A DNA stretch of 5,066 nucleotides, taken from NCBI GenBank assembly GCA_030642545.1, contig DAOWNP010000201.1, positions 1 through 5,066 on the forward strand, read 5' to 3'. Every line of letters starts with the position of its first letter. Position 1 is the first letter of the stretch. The DNA comes from Desulfobacteraceae bacterium. GTDB lineage: Bacteria > Desulfobacterota > Desulfobacteria > Desulfobacterales > DAOWNP01. The notes beneath the pieces are model-generated. The model searched no databases. It had not been told where the DNA came from and saw nothing but the letters and a program-made list of their open reading frames with translations. Both the position numbers and the translations under genes were made by a program. Positions 1 through 5,066 of the stretch are shown piece by piece.

Positions 1-300
1 GTATCTTCTTCTACCTCTGCAACATCTGCTGTATCTTCCTCTATATCTGCAACATCTGCTGTATCTTCCTCTATCTCTGCAACATCTGCTGTATCTTCCT
101 CTATATCTGCAACATCTGCTGTATCTTCCTCTATCTCTGCAACATCTGCTGTATCTTCCTCTATCTCTGCAACATCTGCTGTATCTTCCTCTATCTCTGC
201 AACATCTGCTATATCTTCTTCTATCTCTGCAGCATCTGCTGTATCTTCTTCTATCTCTGCAGCATCTGCTGTATCTTCTTCTATCTCTTCAGCATCTGGC
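1..300 (-). repeat. Ten tandem 30-bp units encoding an acidic decapeptide
   Basis: Ten exact-length 30-bp units lie head to tail with no spacers; the array continues past the left edge. On the coding strand each reads about ADVAEIEEDT. Units at 61-90, 121-150, 151-180 and 181-210 are identical, as are units at 31-60 and 91-120, so 31-90 and 91-150 are identical 60-bp blocks. The units nearest the N-terminal domain (211-300) form a second class with GCT for GTT and GAA for GAG. This pattern fits expansion by slippage or unequal crossing-over. It is not a CRISPR array. Confidence 0.97.
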
Positions 301-575
301 TGGGCACTTGTATTAGATGTAGAAATATCCAAATAATCACCCTGCCGGTCAAAAAGTACTGTAAGAGAGATTCTTACATCAAAATTTAGTTTATATGCAA
401 TTGTATTATTATGTATTACGAGATCACCATCTTTATATTCCACATCATCTTCTAAAGAAAGGTTATGTTTTTTTTTAAAAATCTGTTCGATAGCTTCCCA
501 ATCAAGATCTCCTGTTATAGCATCAATCAACTCTTTTTCGGAATTTTTAATTACCTCAGAATCTGTAATTTTCAC
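1..575 (-). CDS. Acidic decapeptide-repeat protein, 5' part only (runs off left edge)
   Basis: I do not recognise this family. The frame is open from a GTG at 575-573 to the window edge (191 codons plus two bases). GTG is chosen because a strong GGAGG lies 5 nt upstream. Residues 1-92 form a non-repetitive domain starting MKITDSEVIKNSEKEL, with a helical-looking first half and a strand-rich second half (for example IAYKLNFDVRISLTVLFD). From residue 93 there are ten tandem copies of a decapeptide close to ADVAEIEEDT. Each copy carries about five acidic and no basic residues, so the visible array has a charge near -50. No signal peptide, membrane segment or cysteine is visible, so a cytoplasmic protein is likely. 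It lies 365 nt downstream of the parA-like gene on the same strand. The C-terminus is unseen. A real gene is likely from the strong ribosome site, the open frame and repeat variation that keeps the frame; function is unknown. Confidence 0.8.
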   Translation of the reverse strand, partial: MKITDSEVIKNSEKELIDAITGDLDWEAIEQIFKKKHNLSLEDDVEYKDGDLVIHNNTIAYKLNFDVRISLTVLFDRQGDYLDISTSNTSAQPDAEEIEEDTADAAEIEEDTADAAEIEEDIADVAEIEEDTADVAEIEEDTADVAEIEEDTADVADIEEDTADVAEIEEDTADVADIEEDTADVAEVEED

Positions 576-580
576 TTGTC

Positions 581-585
581 CCTCC
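581..585 (-). promoter_or_regulatory. Ribosome binding site deciding the GTG start of the repeat protein
   Basis: On the minus strand GGAGG is followed by GACAA and then GTG. The near-perfect Shine-Dalgarno at 5-nt spacing is the reason for choosing the GTG at 575; no ATG lies close upstream in this frame. Confidence 0.8.
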
Positions 586-783
586 AAATTTTTAAGAATT
601 TTAAGATTTTTTATAAATAGTGGATTAAGGAACAAAAACTTTATAATTCCCAGCTTTGACTATCTTTTTTGTCCTTCTAAAACCAACGATTTCACAAGTT
701 ATTTTGTTCACATTCCCAATTAAAATTATTGCTTTTTGTAAAAATTGAAAAAAATGGACATAGTTTTAATTTCTACAGGCGCA

Positions 784-815
784 TGCAGAATGAAAATTTC
801 TTCTGTGTTCAAGGC
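784..815 (+). repeat. 32-bp inverted repeat, left copy
   Basis: The 32 bases beginning TGCAGAATG and ending TTCAAGGC are identical to the minus strand of 1976-1945. Weaker similarity continues inward (GAAAA, then ATTAGTG after a length difference). Both copies have their TGCAG end outward, so they are arranged like terminal inverted repeats around parA. No matching target-site duplication is seen just outside them. Confidence 0.9.
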
Positions 816-940
816 AGAAAATTGGATAAATTAGTGTTTTGTAACAACCAGTCGACCATACTTTTAAAAGCTATAATAAAATTTTGACAACAGGAATGGA
901 TATAATATTTTAAATATATATTTATAGAAAAAAATATTCT

Positions 941-1696
941 TTACTTAGAAAGTAATAATATTAATTCTGACGCTAATTTTAAATAAGCAATTGATTCTTT
1001 TGATTTTAAATCATTTAAAGCTGCCGGTCTGTTTAAAAAATCATCATCAGATTCTGGTATTGTGATTGAAAAAAGATTAAATAGCATAGCATTTAACTCA
1101 TTTCTGTCTGAAAAAGTTTTAACCTGATTATTATTATCACATCTTGTAAAAAAAACACCACCAATTTTTAAATACAGATTAAATTTTTTTTTTATGTCAC
1201 TGATAAGTTTTACCTGATTAAATAAAATTTCATCAGGATACTGAGATTTTAAATCTACAGGAAGAAAAAGCCAGTCTGATGCAACATATGCACTATCAAC
1301 AATAAATCCAAATGAAGGTGGAATATCTAATATTATATAATCATAATCCTTTTTAAAATCAATAATAGCTGCTCTTAACATTCTTTCTTTAAAAGGCTTG
1401 AAAGAGAGTTGCTTTTTTATTGTTAAGAGATTAAAATCTGATGCAATAAAATCAAGCTTATCAAATTTTGTCTTTATATTACAATTTTCGCTATAATCTT
1501 TTTTTATAATTAAGTCAAAAAGAGTTAATTGTTTTTCTATATCAACTCTTAACAACCGGCCTGCATCTCCAGCAGGATCACAATCAATAAGAAGTGTTTT
1601 TTTTTCTAAAAGAGCAAGAGACACAGCTATATTTACAGATAAAATAGTTTTCCCAGTACCACCTTTATAATTCACCATTGATAATATTTGCGACAT
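941..1696 (-). CDS. ParA/Soj/MinD-family partitioning ATPase (orphan)
   Basis: This is a complete 251-residue ParA-type ATPase, the usual size for chromosomal Soj-like proteins. The deviant Walker A motif KGGTGKT is at residues 11-17, with signature lysine K11 and P-loop K16. The Walker A' motif LLIDCDPAG is at 35-43, with the catalytic-type aspartate at D40. The Walker B motif IILDIPPSFG is at 121-130 (D124). Such proteins form ATP-dependent dimers on DNA or membrane and position plasmids, chromosomes or large protein cargo with a partner that stimulates hydrolysis. No ParB-like gene lies beside it, so its cargo is unknown. The C-terminal half is family-like but diverged; the usual IPR segment reads IPESDDDF. 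The ATG at 1696 is chosen over a TTG six codons upstream because the family normally starts just before the P-loop. There is no Shine-Dalgarno. Codon use is AT-rich like coaE. Family assignment is firm; role is not. Confidence 0.93.
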   Translation of the reverse strand: MSQILSMVNYKGGTGKTILSVNIAVSLALLEKKTLLIDCDPAGDAGRLLRVDIEKQLTLFDLIIKKDYSENCNIKTKFDKLDFIASDFNLLTIKKQLSFKPFKERMLRAAIIDFKKDYDYIILDIPPSFGFIVDSAYVASDWLFLPVDLKSQYPDEILFNQVKLISDIKKKFNLYLKIGGVFFTRCDNNNQVKTFSDRNELNAMLFNLFSITIPESDDDFLNRPAALNDLKSKESIAYLKLASELILLLSK

Positions 1697-1702
1697 ACGA
1701 AA

Positions 1703-1732
1703 ATAATAACACAAAAAAAGATAGTATGTAAA
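1703..1732 (-). promoter_or_regulatory. Candidate sigma-70 promoter giving a leaderless parA transcript
   Basis: On the minus strand TTTACA (1732-1727, five of six -35 consensus bases) is followed after 18 bp by TATTAT (1708-1703, five of six -10 bases). A start 7 nt past the -10 falls at the A of the parA ATG (1696). This agrees with the missing ribosome binding site. Confidence 0.5.
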
Positions 1733-1755
1733 GTTTTTATATTAAATAAGTAATT

Positions 1756-1920
1756 GGGAAGGACTTCATGCGTTAGTGGAAAACATATCAAGGTTTCCAC
1801 AAATTCATATTCACCGCTATATTTTAAATCAGTAGTCTTTATAGCTTCTTTGATCGCCTTGTCCCAGTCCCAATGAACAGTGTAACCACGGAAGAGTTGA
1901 GCAGACAGGAGAAACTTATT
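1756..1920 (-). pseudogene. Fragment resembling an octaheme tetrathionate-reductase-type cytochrome c
   Basis: A minus-strand frame is open from 2004 to a TGA at 1674-1672, running into the parA start in another frame. Between 1887 and 1756 it reads GYTVHWDWDKAIKEAIK, then YSGEYEFVET, then FPLTHEVLP. From memory this order matches the C-terminal part of octaheme tetrathionate-reductase-type cytochromes (WDWDKA, YSG-FVET, WPLTHMVAP, then a CxxCH). Those enzymes are periplasmic and reduce sulfur or nitrogen oxyanions. Here the similarity stops just before the expected heme motif and AT-rich sequence of another origin begins, so the piece lacks hemes, a start and a proper end. Its G+C is near 47% in the line 1861-1920, against about 27% in parA. 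The upstream part (1921-2004) is open but I do not recognise it, and it contains the 32-bp repeat. I read it as a broken gene remnant. The family call rests on recall and needs a search. Confidence 0.5.
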
Positions 1921-1944
1921 ATGTTTGTCACTAATCTGTTTTCC

Positions 1945-1976
1945 GCCTTGAACACAGAAGAAATTTTCATTCTGCA
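1945..1976 (-). repeat. 32-bp inverted repeat, right copy
   Basis: Its reverse complement is identical to 784-815 over 32 bases. It lies inside the open frame upstream of the cytochrome-like fragment. Its outer TGCAG end forms part of a short GCAGG/CCTGC hairpin (1974-1986) that the left copy lacks. Confidence 0.9.
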
Positions 1977-2014
1977 GGCAACCTGCCGAGTACTGATTTT
2001 TTTGTTATGTGTTT

Positions 2015-3427
2015 TCACTTCAAAATTTTTCGTAGAATTTTTATTTTATTTCTATAGGGAGCATAAGTCAGTGGGATATCAACCCAAGTAGCTGTTTTAA
2101 GAACACCTTTTTTGTGTGAGAAGCACTCAAAACCATGAAATCCATGATAAGCACCGATACCGCTTTCACCAACACCTCCAAAAGGAAGGTAAGGATTGGC
2201 AACATGAAAAACGCAGTTATTAATACAGGCGTTTCCAGACTGAATGGTATTGATAATTTCTTGTTGAATCGTTGTGCTTTCACTAAACAAATAACAAGCA
2301 AGTGGATGCTGCGGTAGTTGATCAACAACATCATAGATTTCACTTAGTGATTTATATTCCAATACAGGCAACACGGGCCCAAATATTTCCTCTGACATGA
2401 TTTTGTCTGTTATTTCCACGTCACGCATCACAGTCGGAGCAATAAAACGAGATTTAACATCGCTTTGTCCACCAACAACCACTTTTTGGGGGTCAATTAA
2501 GCCACAAATCCGATGAAAATGGTTGTCTGCAACGATGCGTGCAAAATCCAGGCTACTACTGGCATCTTCACCATAGGCGCTAATGATACGCTCTTTAAGC
2601 TTGTTCAAAAACACTTCTTTAATGGAGTTATGCACTAACACATAATCAGGCGCAATACAGGTTTGACCTGCATTGAGAAATTTACCCCTGACAATACGCT
2701 TGACAGCAATATCCAGTTTGGCATCTTCATGAACAATGCAGGGACTTTTCCCGCCTAATTCTAACGTGACTGGTGTTAAGTTTTTAGCCGCAGCAGTCAT
2801 TACAATAGAACCCACTCGGGGACTACCGGTAAAAAAAATATGGTCAAACTTTTGTTGAAGCAGTATCGTTGTTTCTCTAACTTCACCTTTTATATAGGCA
2901 ATATATTCTGGAGGAAAAGTTTCATTGATTATTTGGCGGATAATATCACTACAAGCTGGAGTGAGTTCGGAAGTTTTAATTACAGCTGTATTGCCAGCTG
3001 CAATAGCAGCGATTAACGGTGAAAAAGCCAGCATGACTGGATAGTTATAAGGTGCAATGATTAGGTTAACACCCAATGGAGAATAATAAATACGACTAGA
3101 ACCCGGTTGAGTCAGAAGTGATGTCAACGTCCACTTAGATTTCATCCATCGCTTTAATTTGCTGATAGACTCCGAAATATCAAGAAAAGTAAAACCCGTT
3201 TCCGATAGATATGCTTCAAACTCAGGTTTACCCAAATCCTCTTTTAAGGCTTCATGTAAAGCGGTTTCGTATTTGAGCAGCACGGCTTTAAGTTTCTTCA
3301 GGTTTTTAATACGGCTCTGATAGCTTTTTGTAGCACCTGTTTTAAAAAAGTCACGTTGCCCGGCAACAATCTTAATAATTTCTTTTTCCGTTGTTACTGT
3401 ATTTTCATTTTGTCTGTCAGTGGTCAT
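2015..3427 (-). CDS. Class 3 NAD(P)-dependent aldehyde dehydrogenase
   Basis: This is a complete 470-residue aldehyde dehydrogenase of the ALDH3 (fatty or aromatic aldehyde, coniferyl-aldehyde-like) type. It oxidises aldehydes to carboxylic acids in the cytosol with NAD or NADP. Counted from the chosen ATG, it has the oxyanion-hole Asn128 in APYNYPV, Lys151 in IKTSE, the cofactor-loop FFTGSPRVG at 198-206, general base Glu223 in LELGGKSP, nucleophile Cys257 in NAGQTC, EEIFGPVLPV at 346-355 and PFGGVGESGIG from 415. The C-terminal SHKKGVLK and WVDIPLTYAPYRNKIK segments are typical of ALDH3, so all key residues and the full length are present. ATG 3427 is preferred to a TTG at 3436 because AAAGG (3442-3438) sits 10 nt from the ATG but only 1 nt from the TTG. 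G+C is about 43% (line 2701-2760), well above parA and coaE, suggesting transfer. It stands alone, so the substrate cannot be deduced. Confidence 0.95.
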   Translation of the reverse strand: MTTDRQNENTVTTEKEIIKIVAGQRDFFKTGATKSYQSRIKNLKKLKAVLLKYETALHEALKEDLGKPEFEAYLSETGFTFLDISESISKLKRWMKSKWTLTSLLTQPGSSRIYYSPLGVNLIIAPYNYPVMLAFSPLIAAIAAGNTAVIKTSELTPACSDIIRQIINETFPPEYIAYIKGEVRETTILLQQKFDHIFFTGSPRVGSIVMTAAAKNLTPVTLELGGKSPCIVHEDAKLDIAVKRIVRGKFLNAGQTCIAPDYVLVHNSIKEVFLNKLKERIISAYGEDASSSLDFARIVADNHFHRICGLIDPQKVVVGGQSDVKSRFIAPTVMRDVEITDKIMSEEIFGPVLPVLEYKSLSEIYDVVDQLPQHPLACYLFSESTTIQQEIINTIQSGNACINNCVFHVANPYLPFGGVGESGIGAYHGFHGFECFSHKKGVLKTATWVDIPLTYAPYRNKIKILRKILK

Positions 3428-3475
3428 AATTTCCAAACCTTTAGTAAGAATATAATTTTATTAGTAGTATTATTT

Positions 3476-3509
3476 TACTTATAAGTATTTTATCTTATTA
3501 CTTATCTTA
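3476..3509. promoter_or_regulatory. Palindrome and repeated half-sites upstream of the aldehyde dehydrogenase
   Basis: TACTTATAAGTA (3476-3487) is a perfect 12-bp palindrome. The half-site TACTTAT recurs at 3499-3505, and TTATCTTA occurs twice, 12 bp apart (3490-3497 and 3502-3509). They lie 49-82 bp upstream of the start codon in a strongly AT-rich stretch. They could be operator sites for a regulator, but AT-rich DNA gives such words easily. I could not pick a clear -35/-10 pair nearby. Confidence 0.35.
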
Positions 3510-3529
3510 ATGTTCTTCTGCTTTACTGA

Positions 3530-3700
3530 CATGCAAGGAAAACGCCCACCCTGTGAAATAACAGAAGGTTTTTCGCATCACCACACCCAAAGCCAATGAG
3601 GACATGGTAAATACGACTTTTTACGATATGCTACACAAAATACTACACAAATGGGAGTGGAAACGACTCGGATTTAGTTGTCAGCGTATATGCATTTTTT
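3530..3700. other. Richer-G+C patch without an intact gene, possible remnant
   Basis: G+C is about 48% in 3541-3600 and 37% in 3601-3660, against about 28% in the AT-rich DNA to the right (3901-3960). One plus-strand frame is open from the TAA at 3559-3561 to 3807 and contains NEDMVNTTFYDMLHKILHK, but it has no ribosome site and ends in low-complexity AT-rich translation. A minus-strand frame over 3510-3609 is also open, without a ribosome site. Two 12-bp units, ATGCTACACAAA (3628-3639) and ATACTACACAAA (3640-3651), match at 11 of 12 bases. I recognise no protein or RNA family. It may be a decayed edge of the same acquired segment as the dehydrogenase. Confidence 0.35.
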
Positions 3701-4400
3701 TCACTATTTTTTTTATTATCAGAATTAAGGATAAGAAATGTCTGTTTGTGGTACTCAAGAAACGCATAAGGTATAAAATAGATTTTCATATAAACTTTGC
3801 ACTTTAATTAAAAACTCATAATAAAATTGTTAGATCTTTATAACTTATTGATCAGGAAACCGTTTGGTATTTTTATATAACAAAAGTTTTCTTATAGTTA
3901 CCATCATGTTTAAAGAAAAACATATCCAAACATTTTTTTGCTTTACAAGGCTTCCTTTATTTCTTATACCTCTGTAATCTTTTTAAAATAAGTTTATAAA
4001 ATTCTAACCATTATCAGTTACAATATTTTTAGTATTATTCTAAACTAGTAAAGGCATCTTTTTTGTTCATATGAAAATCTATATGTCCTGTTGTGTTAAT
4101 TAAAGAGTATATCTATTTTTTTATCATGTCAATGTACTTTATTTAAAATTCATGTTTTATTATTAATTAATTTTTGATAAAAAAAACAGAGATAAGAAAA
4201 TGTAATGTAAATCAAGGGCTGAGCATAATATAGACCATCAAATATCAAAGCATAAGCTACGGATAATTTTGTAATCAACCCGTAAATTCATCATAAATTA
4301 AGAAAGGGAACAAAATAACTTACGAAACCAGAGCAGGATTTTTGTTAATCTTCCCAATGCATATAAACAGCTACATAACTTACTATACAGCTGTTTGAGC
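3701..4400. other. Long AT-rich gene-free region upstream of coaE
   Basis: About 700 bases have no open frame with a ribosome site on either strand, no tRNA-like fold I can see and no G+C-rich terminator hairpin. The sequence is rich in T- and A-runs and TTAATTAA-type words. The only clear structure is the inverted repeat at 4365-4396. It may be simple intergenic DNA, decayed sequence, or hold an RNA I cannot identify by eye. Confidence 0.55.
4365..4396. repeat. 8-bp perfect inverted repeat upstream of coaE
   Basis: AAACAGCT (4365-4372) and AGCTGTTT (4389-4396) are exact reverse complements separated by 16 bases. The right arm also lies in a local palindrome ACAGCTGT (4387-4394). The site ends just upstream of the putative coaE promoter, so an operator or an RNA hairpin is possible. 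It has no T-run after it and is not a standard terminator. Confidence 0.45.
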
Positions 4401-4410
4401 AACACAATGG

Positions 4411-4439
4411 ACGACAAATTTAGTGCTGGGAGTTATAAA
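4411..4439 (+). promoter_or_regulatory. Candidate promoter for coaE
   Basis: ACGACA (4411-4416, four of six -35 bases), a 17-bp spacer and TATAAA (4434-4439, five of six -10 bases) would start RNA near 4446 and give a leader of about 28 nt. It is the best placed pair upstream of coaE, but the background is AT-rich. Confidence 0.4.
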
Positions 4440-4448
4440 AGTTTCCTT

Positions 4449-4465
4449 TCCTTAAAAAAAAGGAG
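4449..4465 (+). promoter_or_regulatory. coaE ribosome binding site within a small hairpin
   Basis: AGGAG (4461-4465) lies 8 nt before the TTG start and fixes that start. TCCTT (4449-4453) can pair with AAGGA (4460-4464) across a six-A loop, so the Shine-Dalgarno sits in a weak 5-bp stem. Part of this may only be chance complementarity to a purine-rich site. Confidence 0.55.
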
Positions 4466-4473
4466 TAAGTATC

Positions 4474-5066
4474 TTGGTTATTGCCGGACTCACAGGAGGA
4501 ATTGCCACAGGTAAAACTACAGTTTCTAATTTTTTCAATGAATTAGGTGCTTATATAATTGATGCGGATAAAATTGCCCATGATGTGGTAAAAAAAAACT
4601 GCCCTGCATGGGAAAATATTGTATCGTATTTTGGAAAAGGTATTCTTTTGGCAAATGGAGAAATAAACAGAGAAAATCTTGGGAAAATAATTTTTACTAA
4701 TCCATCTGAAAAAAGTATTTTAAATAAAATAGTTCATCCATATGTTTTTGAAAAAATAGATGAAAATATAAAAAAAAATAAAAAAAAAAAACATAATAAA
4801 GTTGTTATTTTAAATATAACTTTATTAATTGAAACTAATATGCATAAAAATCTCGAATTTGTTATTGTTGTTTATGTTCCTTCAAATATTCAGTTAATTC
4901 GTCTTATGGCAAGAGATAAAACATCTGAAAAAGATTCTTTGGATAAAATCTCATCTCAAATCAGTATTGAAAAAAAAAAACAGCTTGCAAATATTATAAT
5001 AGATAATAGTAAAACCCTTGATAAGACAAAAAAAAGAACAATTGAAGTTTACTCATCTTTTATAAA
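4474..5066 (+). CDS. coaE: Dephospho-CoA kinase, nearly complete (runs off right edge)
   Basis: CoaE catalyses the last step of coenzyme A synthesis, ATP-dependent phosphorylation of the 3'-hydroxyl of dephospho-CoA, in the cytosol. The visible 197 residues begin at a TTG with AGGAG 8 nt upstream. The P-loop GLTGGIATGKTT is at residues 5-16 (K14). IIDADKIAHDVV at 28-39 holds Asp32 of the conserved DAD motif. INRENLGKIIF at 64-74 and IVHPYV at 86-91 follow. LLIET (117-121), QLIRLMARD (140-148, with Arg143 and Arg147), Gln162 and IIDNSKTL (175-182) complete the family pattern. The family is about 200 residues long, so only the extreme C-terminus is missing. The usual proline before LLIE is Thr116. 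Residues 100-107 are a lysine-rich loop encoded over a run of 12 A (4780-4791), and an 11-A run lies at 4970-4980; the frame stays intact through both. The gene points away from the dehydrogenase and is preceded by long gene-free DNA. Confidence 0.95.
   Translation, partial: MVIAGLTGGIATGKTTVSNFFNELGAYIIDADKIAHDVVKKNCPAWENIVSYFGKGILLANGEINRENLGKIIFTNPSEKSILNKIVHPYVFEKIDENIKKNKKKKHNKVVILNITLLIETNMHKNLEFVIVVYVPSNIQLIRLMARDKTSEKDSLDKISSQISIEKKKQLANIIIDNSKTLDKTKKRTIEVYSSFI

Larger units (their letters stand above)
576..940. other. Gene-free AT-rich region between parA and the repeat gene
   Basis: No convincing gene is seen on either strand. It contains the left copy of the 32-bp inverted repeat (784-815), the ribosome site of the downstream gene, and several short AT palindromes such as CTTTTAAAAG at 861-870. 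I see no G+C-rich hairpin followed by a T-run, so no intrinsic terminator for parA can be called. A TATAAA on the minus strand near 642-647 is a possible -10 for the repeat gene, but no good -35 accompanies it. Confidence 0.6.

Noticed and set aside
1..300. Regular 30-bp repeats suggestive of a CRISPR array
   Set aside because: Units are directly adjacent with no spacers and translate in one open frame with a ribosome site and unique N-terminal domain.
783..887. 34-codon plus-strand frame starting at the left 32-bp repeat
   Set aside because: No ribosome site, no protein family, and the corresponding frame in the other repeat copy diverges after the shared bases.
884..906. Plus-strand TTGACA followed by TATAAT
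   Set aside because: The spacer is only 11 bp, too short for a sigma-70 promoter, and no plus-strand gene follows.
1974..2003. Terminator-like GCAGG-CAA-CCTGC hairpin followed by seven T on the plus strand
   Set aside because: The stem is only 5 bp, the T-run begins 10 nt after it, and there is no plus-strand gene to terminate; on the minus strand no T-run follows.
1873..2091. 72-codon plus-strand open frame
   Set aside because: It has no good ribosome site, lies opposite the cytochrome-like frame and overlaps the end of the aldehyde dehydrogenase; its second half is low-complexity translation of AT-rich DNA.
2068..2343. 91-codon minus-strand frame and a 60-codon plus-strand frame (2135-2317)
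   Set aside because: Both lie wholly inside the well-supported aldehyde dehydrogenase in other frames.
3655..3690. Possible tRNA 3' end on the minus strand
   Set aside because: I could not form a T-arm or acceptor stem with the expected conserved loop bases.
3604..3807. 67-codon plus-strand open frame
   Set aside because: There is no ribosome site and no recognisable family; the second half is F/I/K-rich translation of AT-rich DNA. It is described only as part of the unexplained patch.

Overview
The window is AT-rich DNA, about 22-28% G+C where I hand-counted sample lines. It carries four recognisable protein genes, two of them cut by the window edges, plus gene remnants and an unusual repeat structure. 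The parA-like gene, the dephospho-CoA kinase style and the remnant of a multiheme c-type cytochrome together suggest an anaerobic, AT-rich bacterium. Desulfobacterota is my best guess, but there is no rRNA or other phylogenetic marker to settle it.

Layout, left to right. Positions 1-575 (minus strand) are the start of a protein with a 92-residue N-terminal domain followed by at least ten tandem acidic decapeptides; it runs off the left edge. Positions 576-940 are gene-free and hold one copy of a 32-bp repeat. Positions 941-1696 (minus) encode a complete ParA/Soj-type ATPase with no parB beside it, apparently with a leaderless promoter. Positions 1756-2004 (minus) hold a richer-G+C open stretch whose last part resembles the C-terminal region of octaheme tetrathionate-reductase-type cytochromes; the inverted second copy of the 32-bp repeat lies inside it. 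Positions 2015-3427 (minus) encode an intact class 3 aldehyde dehydrogenase at about 43% G+C. Positions 3428-3530 are its AT-rich upstream region with palindromic half-sites. Positions 3530-3700 are another richer-G+C patch with no intact gene. Positions 3700-4440 are AT-rich and gene-free. Positions 4474-5066 (plus) are nearly all of coaE, dephospho-CoA kinase, running off the right edge.

The block from about 1756 to 3700 (cytochrome remnant, aldehyde dehydrogenase, unexplained patch) differs in composition from both flanks. It reads as an acquired or rearranged segment between native AT-rich genes. The ParA-like gene and the acidic repeat gene point the same way and could be neighbours in function, but nothing in the sequence proves it. 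The best candidates for something undescribed are the 32-bp inverted repeats that bracket parA and the pairing of an orphan ParA with a highly acidic, length-variable repeat protein.
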